64,000 nucleotides of DNA, from NCBI GenBank assembly GCA_022606425.2, contig JAHDVF020000136.1:682001-746000 (forward strand). Direction: 5' to 3'. The position numbers and the translations under genes are program-made. Under the pieces are notes generated by a model, which had not been told where the DNA came from, did not search any database, and was given only the letters and a program-made list of their open reading frames with translations. This DNA is from Lepidostoma basale. Taxonomy: Eukaryota > Arthropoda > Insecta > Trichoptera > Lepidostomatidae. This document shows, piece after piece, positions 10,515 to 20,403 of this stretch (its first letter is position 1; every line of letters begins with the position of its first letter).

Positions 10515-11201
10515 TCAATGTCTCGACACGTCACTCTCGTGGCCCGAGTCCCTCCCGTTCTCTCTGTGAGAGTCTCTGCTATACCTATCCCGTCCTCGGT
10601 CTCTGTCTCTCCTCCCGTCTCTGTAGTCCCTGTCGCGACTCCTGTCCCGCTCCCTCTCCCGGCTATCTCTATCTCTGTCGCGGTAGTTTTCTCTATCGTG
10701 GTAGGAGTCACGGTCGCGATCGCTGTCCCTGTCCCTTTCGTGGTAGTCACGGTCGCGGTCACGATCGCGATCGCGATCTCGTTCTCTATCGCGATCGCGG
10801 TCCCGATCTCGATCCCGCTCGCGATAGTAACTCCTTCGCGAGTGGCAACGCTCTCCGTTAGATCCCGGAGTGTGCACTTCCACTTTGATATTGGCGGTGG
10901 CCGTGACTTTGGTGGTGATGCCTCCGCTCGTTTTGTTTGTGGGGGTGGAGCGCCCGGAGCCGGAGTTGTCCGTGTTGTAGGTGGTGGTCTCCACCACGAC
11001 CTCGGGCTGCACGATGATGGACTGCATGGAAGAATGATGAGAGGAGTGCGAATGTGAGGGCTCCTCTGTGATCGTGGTGAGGCTGGGCGGGCGGGGGCGC
11101 GCGTGGGATGCGGGGGCGGGGGCCGAACCGCGCCGCGTTCGCACGGGTGAACACTCTGGAGACGGAGTGGATATGCGATCTGGGTGCTCCAATGGTATCA
11201 C
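10515..11201 (-). CDS. ptc: patched, last coding exon (C-terminal tail)
   Basis: Encodes the final 228 residues and a TGA stop. Residues 1-15 (PLEHPDRISTPSPE), 40-48 (SLTTITEEP), 60-68 (QSIIVQPEV) and about 97-109 (TKVTATANIKVEV) match blocks of the Drosophila Ptc cytoplasmic tail in the same order. From residue 121 to the end the chain becomes an Arg-Asp/Arg-Glu tract (DRDRDRDRERDRD) with Ser and Tyr, which Drosophila Ptc lacks. Acceptor CTTTCAG lies at 11202-11208 and the phase is 0, joining GCAGAG|GTG. No PPxY motif is present in the tail. Confidence 0.93.
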   Translation of the reverse strand: MIPLEHPDRISTPSPECSPVRTRRGSAPAPASHARPRPPSLTTITEEPSHSHSSHHSSMQSIIVQPEVVVETTTYNTDNSGSGRSTPTNKTSGGITTKVTATANIKVEVHTPGSNGERCHSRRSYYRERDRDRDRDRDRERDRDRDRDRDRDYHERDRDSDRDRDSYHDRENYRDRDRDSRERERDRSRDRDYRDGRRDRDRGRDRYSRDSHRENGRDSGHESDVSRH

Positions 11202-11590
11202 CTGAAAGATTACAAAACATGGAATACTTTAAAAACTTGCATCAAACATTGATAAACTTGAACCTTAAACAAAACATCATTGTTACATAATAAACATATT
11301 ATTAACAGTTTTTCATTCTCCCCACACAGACACACACCAAATGTTCGAGCTGAGATTTTCCAAGGTTTCCTCAGCTGTAAGGCCAATGCCGTAATATATA
11401 TAGATAGCTAATGGACCACAGAGCTTGACTGATTCAGCTCAGTAGACTTTTAATTAAATGTTGATTTGCAATACAGTAATGAATTTAATAATCATTAATA
11501 ATATCCTTGTGCTACAAATCACAACAATGATAATATTATAAAATACGGTAACGGAAAACAATACAAAAATTAATTAATCAATAATCTTAC
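11202..11590 (-). other. ptc: ptc intron, short
   Basis: 389-bp AT-rich intron with GTAAG donor and CTTTCAG acceptor on the minus strand. No insertion seen. Confidence 0.8.
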
Positions 11591-11833
11591 CTCTGCGGCG
11601 GGTCCTACGAGAGAGAGCAGAATAGGGAAGAAGAGCAGGCCGTTGACCAGGCCAATGGAGATGAGGGCGAGGAGGATGAAGAAGAAGTATCTGGTGACGA
11701 AGTTAAAGTCGGAGGTGGCGAGCATTGCCACGGCCAGCAGCGAGGTGAGGGCGCCGTGCACCACGGGGGCGAACATGTGCTCCAGGGCTAGGCGAGCACG
11801 ACGGTCACGGCCTCCAATGGACGTAACAAAACT
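11591..11833 (-). CDS. ptc: patched exon: TM11-TM12
   Basis: 81 codons, phase 0 at both ends. Encodes SFVTSIGGRDRRARLALEHM, then VHGALTSLLAVAML (TM11), FVTRYFFFILLALISIGLVN (TM12) and LLFFPILLSLVGPAAE. These align with the last two membrane helices of Ptc/RND permeases; the VFPILLS-VGPEAE ending is conserved in Drosophila. It is followed directly by the cytoplasmic tail exon. The acceptor reads TTCCACAG and the donor GTAAGA. Confidence 0.95.
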
Positions 11834-12937
11834 CTGTGGAATCAATAATAAACTAATAAATAATTTTGTATATGTTTGTTGAAAATATCAATCCCACGCC
11901 TCAGATCGCCAATTTATACCTGTGATAAAGAGCTACTAATTATATGCACTATGATATAGATAGAAATCCCAATGTAATGCACACACTGGCCTCAGACATG
12001 CTCTCATGCACAGACGTCTACAACCGAATATTCTTTCTCCTTCTCTTACTTCACTTAACTCTTTGCACGCTAACGTATCAACTGTTGATACGGCAAAAAG
12101 TCCATACTCACACGGGGCTGTATAAACAGTTGATACGGGAACTTTGACCGCCGATATTTCAGCGCTCTTTTGTCAAAAATGTATTTTCCGATCACTTGGA
12201 CATTCGTTAAACTATCACGATGATGACATTTACAAGAATTTCTCAAAAATGAAATCGTATTTCATAAAAAAACATCGATAATCAAGTCTTCGCGCCTTCG
12301 AGTGCCATAGTTTACAATTTTGTCACTAGATGGCGTTAGTACTACGTACGTTTCGCACGCTTAGTAAATGTTAATGAATGGTTGCAGTAAAATAGCCACT
12401 AAGTACCAAAAAAATACAAAAAAAAACTAAGTATGCAGTTTAGTTCTATATGTAATATAGAATAAAACTGCATACTTGTTATTTTTGTATTTTTTTGGTA
12501 CTTAGTGCCTATTTTACTGCAATGTAATATTTCAAACACACACCCTGAGTGAATGGCGCGACCACATTCAAAAGATACGGTATGTTTTTGTATGAAATTT
12601 TATGTTTTTGTTTTTATAAACATCTAAGAGTGTTGACACAGGATTTGTTTTCATATTGTAGAGAATAATCTGTTCTGTCTATACAGTCCAATAAATCATG
12701 CCATAATGCTATAATTTGTCACTTAATTGTGTACATAGGTATTTCAAAATATGTACGGCATTTACAGCCTGTGACTTTTATTTATCGCACTCGCAAACCA
12801 CCGCAACTAAATGTTTATTGTTTTGTATGTAAAGTTCAATCAATTGTTGCACCCAATAATCAATTGTTTTAGTAAACACCTTGTGTTTATTTGTTTATAG
12901 AAACAGGTACATATAAAATAATATAAAACTAACTTAC
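11834..12937 (-). other. ptc: ptc intron with foldback insertion
   Basis: 1.1-kb intron. It holds a perfect-core hairpin pair GTATCAACTGTTGATAC near 12076 with a related CAGTTGATACGG at 12127, and the inverted repeat at 12382-12521. The rest is AT-rich and unassigned. Confidence 0.7.
12382..12521. repeat. Short inverted repeat (foldback)
   Basis: Arms of about 65 bp read TTGCAGTAAAATAG.CACTAAG from both ends toward a centre near 12452 (ATGTAAT). Mismatches are few. It is palindromic, non-coding and inside a ptc intron; it looks like a small foldback/MITE. Confidence 0.75.
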
Positions 12938-13987
12938 CAAACAAATGTGTACTGTAAAGTGAACGCCCATCCCAACCGCCACGATGAGCAGCACGGCAGG
13001 AATGGCGGATAGCTTGATGCCCAGTATGGCCATGGCCCCCAGGAGCTGCAGCACCATACCAGCCAGCACCAGCACCACCAGCAGCGCACCCCACAGGTTG
13101 AGGAGGAGGATCCCCACCACAATAAATACGGCCCCCAATGCGCAAGTCAAAGCGTAAAACAAATGCGGACGCAGGTGCAAATACTGCTCCCAGAATATAA
13201 AAGGTATCCCAGACGGGAAATTGGCCAGTCCTTTTCCTTCGAATTTAATACACAAGTTACGCACAGCCGTTATTAAAACTTTGATGGCTTCTGTGTCGCC
13301 CAGTCCGTGTAAGTAGAAAGGCAGCTGCGTGTACACTAACGGAAGAGATTTTGGAATTTTGAGTTCGAAGTCAGGACGAGAATGGAACCATTCTTTAGGC
13401 TCTGGTTTCAGATTCGCTTGAGAAGCGCTGTACGCCAATGCATCATTGCTAACCCAAGCAGACAAGTAATTATAAAAGGCTTTTGGATTGATTATTCCAT
13501 CTCCGTCTACAAGCCGGACTTGCGTTACCAGGGATTTATCCACAGGATTATCGACGTACCCGGTTTGGACAAGCAGTTTGTAAGCTAGTACAGCTTCATC
13601 TGACGCATTTGCATACCATCGCTCCTGTGTTATTCTTCCTGTCGAGTAATCGTGATCGAATGCCTTCTGCAAATCAATGAGCCAATCCCGGAAGAGACTC
13701 AACCAAAATTCCGGCAAGCCGCCATTATCGTTCTTTATAATGCTGGATATCCTCACAAAAGATTCATGGTAATCATACAGGAGTTTTTGGTTGGTGGGAT
13801 ATTCGAAATCGCCCTGCGTAACTGCGTACATGCTGTAGAATCCGAAATACTTTCCTTGAATGGTAAGGAACTTGTGTTCTTCGGTATCCTGCGGCACAAT
13901 GTCAGTCAGTTCTAGACCGTCGTATACTCTGGTCATGCCCCACACGCTGGCTATTAAGATGACTACGAGAGCGAACATGGAAAAGAC
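12938..13987 (-). CDS. ptc: patched exon: TM7, second extracellular loop, TM8-TM10
   Basis: 350 codons, phase 0 at both ends. Residues 1-20 form TM7. The second large extracellular loop follows, with DIVPQDTEEHKFL, FGFYSMYAVTQG, IKNDNGGLPEFW, DGIINPKAFYNYLSAW and PSGIPFIFWEQY, all conserved with Drosophila. TM8-TM10 span about 278-348. TM10 carries LSAIPAVLLIVAVGMGVH, the second RND-type motif. The loop takes part in Hedgehog binding in the family. One N-glycosylation sequon is visible (YANAS). Donor TTG|GTAAG, acceptor TTTCAG|GTC. Confidence 0.97.
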
Positions 13988-14028
13988 CTGAAACAAACAA
14001 ATATATTTAAAAAAAATTGATCGTAACA

Positions 14029-14205
14029 TCTTCATTCGCACTGCATTCACTTATTATAATTGCATATGGACACTCTATCCTATCATATACACAGATTTAC
14101 CACACATTCGAACAAAATAAGAATCATTAAGATGGTTTGGACACATGAAAAGAATTAATGAAGAAAGAATGGTAAAAAAAATAATGTACAACGTTACCGC
14201 AATAC
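14029..14205. mobile_element. RTE-type fragment, two opposed pieces
   Basis: 14029-14117 is minus-oriented family sequence (CATTCACTTATTATA..., CACACATTCG). From about 14118 the orientation flips to plus (AAGATGGTTTGGACACATG, AGAATGGTAAAAAA). A head-to-head junction inside one small fragment suggests inversion at insertion. Confidence 0.65.
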
Positions 14206-14530
14206 AACGATAGACACGATAAAGTGATTTTGCAGCATGACAATGCTCGAGCCCATTTCGCAAAGCCCGTCAAAACATACTTGGAAACGTTAAAATGGGA
14301 AGTCCTACCCCACCCGCCGTATTCTCCAGGCATTGCTCTCTCTGACCAGCACTTCCGTTCTTATGGAGAAGTGAAAACTTGGATCGATTGTGGATTGTCT
14401 CAAAAGATTATGAGTTTTTTCGGGATTCGTATGCTGCCCGAAAGATGGGAGAAAGTAGTGGCCAACGATGAACAAAACTTTGAATCGTAAAAATAAGTAA
14501 CCAGTTTTTCACAATAAAGCCTTGAATTTT
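14206..14530 (+). pseudogene. mariner transposase 3' fragment
   Basis: The plus strand encodes VILQHDNARAHFAKPVKTYL and LPHPPYSPG, then a frame ending VVANDEQNFES, all typical of the C-terminal half of a mariner transposase. The first catalytic Asp (HDNA) remains. The second catalytic motif, usually SPDLAPSDYH-like, reads SPGIALSDQH, so the Asp is Gly. The 5' part and TIR are missing. Inactive. Confidence 0.8.
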
Positions 14531-14596
14531 GAATAAAAACGGCAGAAGCTAAGTTTTACACCTAACATATGTAAACAGTATGTGTTAGTTAGTTAC

Positions 14597-14737
14597 CTTC
14601 ATCGCTGGTTTCATGATGAAGGGGGCATAGTGGTTCCTTGCCAGGCGAGTCAAGCTGAGGGAGAGGCAGTCACCAGAATCCTCCTTCTTATTGGCTTCTG
14701 GATCCAGGGGTTCTTTACAGGGATCACGCCAATTATC
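14597..14737 (-). CDS. ptc: patched exon: central cytoplasmic loop, C-terminal part
   Basis: 47 codons, phase 0. Encodes DNWRDPCKEPLDPEANKKED, then the conserved SLTRLARNHYAPFIMKPAMK that leads into TM7 (Drosophila has a similar FQHYTPFLM segment). Acceptor TTTCAG|GAT, donor AAG|GTAAC. Confidence 0.93.
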
Positions 14738-15418
14738 CTGAAATTAAGAAATATTATATATTTGAACATTCATTTCAACATTAATAATCTATGTAAACAC
14801 ATCTTAGGTAATGTAAGAAGATATGAGATTGGCTGTTTACAATGAAGTATTAGTATCAACCCTGATGTATGGAAGTAAAGCATGGAACTAGCATAAGGAT
14901 GAGAGCAGAATAAATGCAGTAGAGATGAGATCCCTTAGATGTACGTGGGATAAAATTATATATGACAGAATTTCAAATGCTGATACGAGTATAAGGCAGA
15001 AATGTAGAACGGAAGAAAGTATTATGAACAAAATTATGAAAGGATCACTGATTTGAACATATGGAACGCATGGATGAAGAAAGAATGGTTAAGAAACTAT
15101 ATGTTAACAATGTGAAAGGAGTAAGGAGTCGTAGGAGACCAAGGAAAACGAGGAGAGCTAGAGCCAATAAAGTGTTGTCGAGTGTAAAGGTTAGAAAAGT
15201 ATCGTATTTGGGTCATGTGCTAAGGGGAGAAAAATACCATTTCCTTTGCTTCATAATCATGAACAAGTAGGCAGTTCTACTGGCTGCGGAATATAAGGGA
15301 TTGGACAGGAATGAAGAGATATGAGAATCTATTCTAAGTAGTGCAGAAAAGAGATTTTGCTGCAGTGATCACCAAAGTTGGAGGAATGAAACGCCACAAG
15401 AAGAATAGATAGAATTAC
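14738..15418 (-). other. ptc: ptc intron with LINE fragments
   Basis: 681-bp intron, mostly RTE sequence listed separately. Confidence 0.75.
14855..15375 (+). pseudogene. RTE-type RT C-terminal fragment joined to a second RT remnant
   Basis: 14855-15140 follows the RTE family (TATGGAAGT..GCATGGAA, AATGCAGTAGAGATGAGATC, MERMDEERMVKKLYVNN). At about 15150-15340 it switches to a different RT C-terminus (SSVKVRKVSYLGHVLRGEKY, then a WTGMKRYENL-like end) of the kind also seen at 61590-61850. Several stops. Confidence 0.7.
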
Positions 15419-15679
15419 CTTTTCCACGAGGCTGGTGACAGTGTGTAGACGGTCAGGCGGCAGGGCTCGCGTGACAGCCTGCACCTTGCGGGGACGCGGC
15501 AGAGGCAGCAGGGCCCCCGGGCGTCGGCCTGAAGATAGGGGCGGCCCGTGGCCCGCTCCAGGCACCACGCAACACAGAATGTCCGAGCGCAGCGCAGCTC
15601 GCCTCCGCATGTCCAGAGAGATCATCGCGGGGAACACCAGCAACATGGCTGCCAGGTTGAAGAGAAGAAGGATGGCGGC
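15419..15679 (-). CDS. ptc: patched exon: TM6 and start of central loop
   Basis: 87 codons, phase 0. AAILLLFNLAAMLLVFPAMI is TM6, the end of the sterol-sensing domain. SLDMRRRAALRSDILCC is the conserved start of the cytoplasmic loop. The rest is Pro/Arg/Gly-rich (RPGALLPLPRPRK). Acceptor TTTTCAG|GCC, donor AAG|GTAAT. Unlike its neighbours this exon is markedly GC-rich. Confidence 0.94.
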
Positions 15680-16139
15680 CTGAAAATATTTCAAATTCAT
15701 TAAATTTTGCTTCATCTCTGCTGTTACTAAATGTTAATATTGAATTATCTATTAGATCCTACTTACTCAATACTAATCCATTCTCTAAAGCTAGCATGAA
15801 ACCAAACACACATATTATAGGTACTATCTAATTTGATACCACATGTCAATACAAAAACACGTTTATTTATAATAAAAAACACTCATATCTTGCTGAGAAA
15901 AAAAAAAGGGTTATGAATCATATATAAATCACTTTTATAGGATTCCAAAGTGTTAACGCCTTAAATTTATCAATGATAACCTCTGTTTGCTTTCGATAAA
16001 CTGGGTGGATGCAGAGCGGAAACTGTGTAGACTTCACGAGGAAGCGGCTAAAGTAGGTCACAAAATTAAAATGTCCAAGACAGTAGACCTACGAGTGTCC
16101 ACAAATGACTCCAGGTGTTTATAAATAGGTGCCTTCGCT

Positions 16140-16490
16140 CAATATTCAAGATCTATTGGCTCCAAACAGTGTCAAATGCCATTCTCTGGACCATGGCAGG
16201 CGAAAAGCCTATTAGAGTTGCTAGATGTTAGATGCAAGTTGCTAGATGCAAATGGCAGTGGATCGGTCATACTCTAAGACGGAACCCAGCCTGCATCGCT
16301 CAGGGCGCACTACTGGATTTGATGGACTGGTCCCCTATGGGGGTAAAGAGGAAGCGAGGCAGACCTAGAGCCACCTGGAAAAGAGCCCTGCAGGACGAGG
16401 TTAAGGCAGCAGGCCTCACTTGGGATGGAGAAGGTTCCTTGAGGCCCTATGCACCACGGAGGTGTGATAGGACATAAAGAAGAAGTATTA
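16140..16490 (+). pseudogene. RTE-like RT C-terminal fragment
   Basis: The plus strand encodes KWQWIGHTLRRNPACIAQGA, LDWSPMGVKRKRGRPRATWK and DEVKAAGLTWD, a typical LINE C-terminus, ending in AAAGAAGAAG. 5'-truncated. An inverse copy of the same family lies at 45440-45640. Confidence 0.75.
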
Positions 16491-16620
16491 TTTACTTAGC
16501 AAACTTCGAATTTTGTAATGTGTCATTGATAGAAAATGTGTGTGAAACCAGCAATCTATAATTAACCCTCATCGGATGCAAGATTTCGTATCTTTTGTAT
16601 ATATTATTCTATCAATATTT

Positions 16621-17663
16621 AATAATTAAATAAAACGATGTTTTTTAACTACTTCCACTTTTGTCTTTATTTAGACAGCGACCGGTTTCGCCAGGCTCGC
16701 TGGCATCGACAGACTGGTAACACTATTGTAAACTTAGTCCTTTATATACATACAGATCAGGGGTGGTAAACATGATTCTATAAAAAAATAATCTTCAAAT
16801 ATTTATGTAAAATTTTTCTGAATTTAACTATTGGTATTACAGGTATTCTTGGAGGTTCGTGTTTAATACAATGGGTTTTAATTTTTATTATATCTTACAT
16901 ATTCATATATAATTTTTGAAAAAATGGTAATTTTGTTTAAATTTTTACTGAATTTAAATATTATATGTTATAGTTCTTGGTCCGTAAGGTTGGCCGCGCC
17001 TTATTCGGTTTTCCCAATCCATATAGCTGCTAGGGTCTAGAATCAATCAAAAACACATTTTGGGCAGTAATCGATTCCAGGAATATTTTTTATTTCTTTA
17101 TATGGGGTATAGCAACGGGGAGTGCACAAACAGTATTTGGTCATTAAGAACTACTTGGTCAGGGATGGTAAAACACAATACCCCTGACCAAGTAGTTCTT
17201 AATCTGGAATCGATTACTGCCCAAAATGTGTTTTTGATTGATTCTAGACCCTAGCAGCTATATGGATTGGGAAAACCGAATAAGGCGCGGCCAACCTTAC
17301 GGAACAAGAACTATAACATATAATATTTAAATTCAGTAAAAATTTAAACAAAATTACCATTTTTTCAAAAATTATATATGAATATGTAAGAGATAATAAA
17401 AATTAAAACCCATTGTATTAAACACGAACCTCCAAGAATACCTGTAATACCAATAGTTAAATTCAGAAAAAATTTACATAAATATTTGAAGATTATTTTT
17501 GTATAGAATCATGTTTACCACCCCTGATCTGTATGTATATAAAGGACTAAGTTTACAATAGTGTTACCAGTCTGTCGATGCCAGCGAGCCTGGCGAAACC
17601 GGTCGCTGTCTAAATAAAGACAAAAGTGGAAGTAGTTAAAAAACATCGTTTTATTTAATTATT
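16621..17663. repeat. 1.04-kb near-perfect inverted repeat (family-A foldback)
   Basis: Left arm 16621-17080 and right arm 17204-17663 are 460 bp each and reverse-complementary, with only about four mismatches by eye. A second stem, 17143-17164 with 17182-17203, abuts the right arm, leaving a 62-nt bulge and a 17-nt apical loop. Each arm contains a family-A hairpin (CTGTCGA..GAAACCGGTC): minus at 16681-16712, plus at 17572-17602. No ORF. Such twin inverted structures are known for Penelope-like insertions; a foldback DNA element is the alternative. Confidence 0.85.
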
Positions 17664-17857
17664 ATTTAAAATGAACTTCCATCAAGAGATTTCAGTAAAA
17701 TCATTTGATTATAATATCAATATTTAATTTTAAAAAGGCTCTGTGTATGTTAAATCATTCCATTGGTAATATTCAACCGTTAAGTATCTTCCATTAGATA
17801 TTACTACATAATAATAATTGGAAGAAAAAAAATCAAATCAATTTTAATAGTACTCAC

Positions 17858-18117
17858 TTGTAAGCAGAACGTTCTCAGTGCCGGAATAGGTATCAGGGCA
17901 GCAGCGAAGAAGGCAATCACGTTACACATGGAAGTGAGGAACACACTGAGGCCCACGGTCTTCAGCACGGCCGGCGTCCGGGTCTCGCAGCCGTCGCCGT
18001 CTCCCTCCCGGCAGGCAAGCTCCGCATAGGCGTGGGTAAACAGGAACATATCGTCCACACCCAGGCCGAGGGCCAAGAACGGGATGATTTGCAAGGTGGA
18101 AGCGTTGAAAGGAATTC
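17858..18117 (-). CDS. ptc: patched exon: TM4-TM5 of sterol-sensing domain
   Basis: 260 bp; begins with two bases of a split Gly codon. IIPFLALGLGVDDMFLF is TM4 with the RND motif GxGVDD, in the form seen in vertebrate PTCH1 rather than Drosophila GLGVDH. AVLKTVGLSVFLTSMCNVIA and FFAAALIPIPALRTFCLQ give TM5 and the link to TM6. In the family the TM4/TM10 acidic residues are tied to cation-driven sterol transport. Acceptor TTTCAG|GA, donor CAA|GTGAGT. Confidence 0.96.
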
Positions 18118-18550
18118 CTGAAATAAAATAAATTCTTTATGATGCAAGATTAAAAAAAATATATTTGCTAACTTTTATACCACCATTTTTGTGATGTAAT
18201 CACCTCAAGGCTGCATTAAGACATGTTTTAAATCTAAAAATCTAAATATGAATGTTGCATCTGGTATTTAGAATCAGTTAGAAAATAATATAAAACTCTT
18301 ATTTATTGTTTCTTGAACAATGATGTAAAACTCCATATTAAATTTTCTAGAAATTTTATTATATTGGAATTGGGAATGACATATTAACAACAACACGCTT
18401 GATTCTCGATACATTTGATAATCACTTAGCGTAGCATTTATTCAAAATGTGCCACGTAACGATGACAGAGAGAGCAACGTTTGCTTAGCGGTCTAAGGTG
18501 AAAAAAAAAGGAGGAAATTTATATAATAATAATAAGAGAAATTACTATAC
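18118..18550 (-). other. ptc: ptc intron with repeat scraps
   Basis: 433 bp. 18190-18260 is an inverse CR1-like 3' UTR piece (TTTGTGATGTAATCACCTCA). 18290-18400 is a family-B fragment (TGTTTCTTGAACAATGATGT, GGGAATGACAT). Confidence 0.65.
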
Positions 18551-18680
18551 CTAATATGGCGCAAAATCCTAAGCCAGCCACAACGGTGGCAGAGAGAAGC
18601 AGGACTCCCGCAATTCCAATCCCGGACTGTGACTTGACGGAATCCTGGCATCTGAACAGCGAGACGGCCACGTACACCAA
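18551..18680 (-). CDS. ptc: patched exon: TM2-TM3
   Basis: 130 bp, phase 0 start, leaving one base (G) to join GA of the next exon as Gly. Encodes LVYVAVSLFRCQDSVKSQSG then IGIAGVLLLSATVVAGLGFC, matching the Drosophila LRWRDPVRGQSSVGVAGVLL block. This is the early part of the sterol-sensing domain. Acceptor TTTTTCACAG, donor GTATAG. Confidence 0.95.
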
Positions 18681-19329
18681 CTGTGAAAAAAAAGACTAAT
18701 CATCAGTACTAACACAATATCTAATAATTTATAAGCATAAAAGTTAAAATAAAAATTACAAATAAAAATTTCAGAAAATTCTAATACCATACGTTTCCAT
18801 CAAATCCATATTTAAAAAAATAATAATAAAACTTATATACACATTTGACCAAACAACTAAAGAAGTTAAAATATTTATTGTATAGATTAATTTATAAACA
18901 AAAATTACATATATTTACTGTTTGTATAACACTGCAATACTATCAATATTAATTTATTTAAATTCAATGAAATTGTCATGATACCTATTTCACCAACCAA
19001 TGTTGAATCATCAGGTGTTATACAATCAACTTGTTTGTAAGCAACACCTGATGATGTCAACATCGGTTGGCGTAACAGCTGTCGCGACAATTTAATAAGA
19101 TTTAAATAAATAATTTGTTATATTGTAACAATGTTCCAAATTAAATAGTTGATAATGTTGTATCATATTCTGCCAAAATAATGGATAATCTAAAAAATAA
19201 TATTTGTCTAAGCAATTTTAAAAGTTACATACATTAACAAGAGTCATAATCATTTTCCATTTATAATGAACATTTCTAATAAAATTGGTATTGAATAAAT
19301 AAACAAACTAAAATATATTTGATACTTAC
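18681..19329 (-). other. ptc: ptc intron with family-D inverted pair
   Basis: 649-bp AT-rich intron whose centre is the family-D repeat listed next. Confidence 0.7.
18930..19140. repeat. Family-D hairpin repeat, head-to-head pair with hammerhead-like cores
   Basis: Minus copy: CTGATGA (complement of 19008-19014), hairpin CAACATTGGTTG, then GAAAT instead of GAAAC. Plus copy: CTGATGA (19048-19054), GTCAACATCGGTTGGC, then GTAAC (19072-19076) and AGCTGTC. Each copy has one defect in the GAAAC box, so both should be weak or dead. The minus copy is in the same sense as the ptc pre-mRNA. Confidence 0.6.
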
Positions 19330-19461
19330 AATCAAAGCGTATCCAATTCCGATCTTGGTTAGCGACAGCTGGGTGTATTTTCCGAGGATATCGTTGAGGG
19401 TAGACGTAGAAAATGCGTAAAATTGATAGGACTGATCTGCTTGGCTGAATTTGTGAATTTC
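19330..19461 (-). CDS. ptc: patched exon: end of first extracellular loop into TM2
   Basis: 44 codons, phase 0. Encodes EIHKFSQADQSYQFYAFSTS and TLNDILGKYTQLSLTKIGIG. YxFSTSTLNDIL aligns with Drosophila YVFSSAALDDIL. Acceptor TTTACAG|GAA, donor ATT|GTAAG. Confidence 0.93.
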
Positions 19462-20403
19462 CTGTAAATAAAATGAGAAAAGTTAAATTACAGAAGATTT
19501 TACTGGGATCAGTTACTCCTATTCAGAGATAATGATTTGTAAACCTTGAAAAGCTCATAAAATGGGTTAAATAGAGGGAAAGCAACCACAAGAACAACCA
19601 CCGAGCCGTTGGTATCAAATTAGGGTGCTGACTGGCCTCTATTGAGATGCTGCTTGAAGACTGACCGTTGACAGAAGTGAAGTGCAAACCATGGTTGATA
19701 GAAGCGCACGGCGAGCAATGGTGAGTGAGACAAAGTTAACTGGTTCTATGTCGCAACCGTCTATAGACGGTCTATAATCCCGTGTAAGGGAAACCGGCCA
19801 TACGTATAGATGCGGTAGTTTTTATATATCCGTACACTTTATATCTAGCCAAGTTTGACTGTTTTAAATAATCTAATATTTTTAATGTATAGTTACGTCT
19901 CTTGCCATCATATTGAAATGATAATATGCAACATATTGTCAAGAATTTTCGATATTACATTGATTTTAAAAAAAGCTTTGTTGGTCAACCAAAATGCGTC
20001 CCTATGCAGTTGTGACATTCGTCATATACTTTCGTTCTAGATATATATTTTTTCGGGAATTACACAAATCCCCATAAAATGTTATTCGTATTCATATTTG
20101 ACGTATCTGATTTGATTTATAATGATAAGTTATGTGCCAACCCTGTCGTCTTGTGAGAATTTAAGTTTTATTTTTTTCGATAAATGAAGGCATAAACGAA
20201 GCATGGATCATTTATATGGTAATCATTTATAAGTACTTTTAACATATTTCCAAAAAAGATATAATTAATAGGTTTTGATTTTTCAAAAAAATTATCGGCT
20301 CTCGGGGTCCAGCCATATGAATAGTTTCCAGCATTTAAAAGGTTAATGGGACGAAAATGACCCTCAATCATGAGAAATGTGAAATTGCTGTTATAATACT
20401 GAC
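19462..20403 (-). other. ptc: ptc intron, mostly unassigned
   Basis: 942 bp. A short hairpin ACCGTCTATAGACGGT lies near 19758-19773. No clear transposon fragment was seen. Confidence 0.6.

Larger units (their letters stand above)
13988..14596 (-). other. ptc: ptc intron filled by transposon debris
   Basis: 609-bp intron. Nearly all of it is an RTE fragment in two orientations (14029-14205) and a mariner fragment (14206-14530). Confidence 0.75.
15680..17857 (-). other. ptc: ptc intron carrying RT remnant and giant foldback
   Basis: 2.18-kb intron. Contains the RT fragment at 16140-16490 and the 1.04-kb inverted repeat at 16621-17663. The remainder is AT-rich, with a short family-C edge near 15935-15970. 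Confidence 0.75.

Noticed and set aside
10461..11057. 198-codon plus-strand ORF rich in Val/Ala/Ile/Pro
   Set aside because: It is the antisense image of the RD/RE codons of the ptc tail; no domain of its own.
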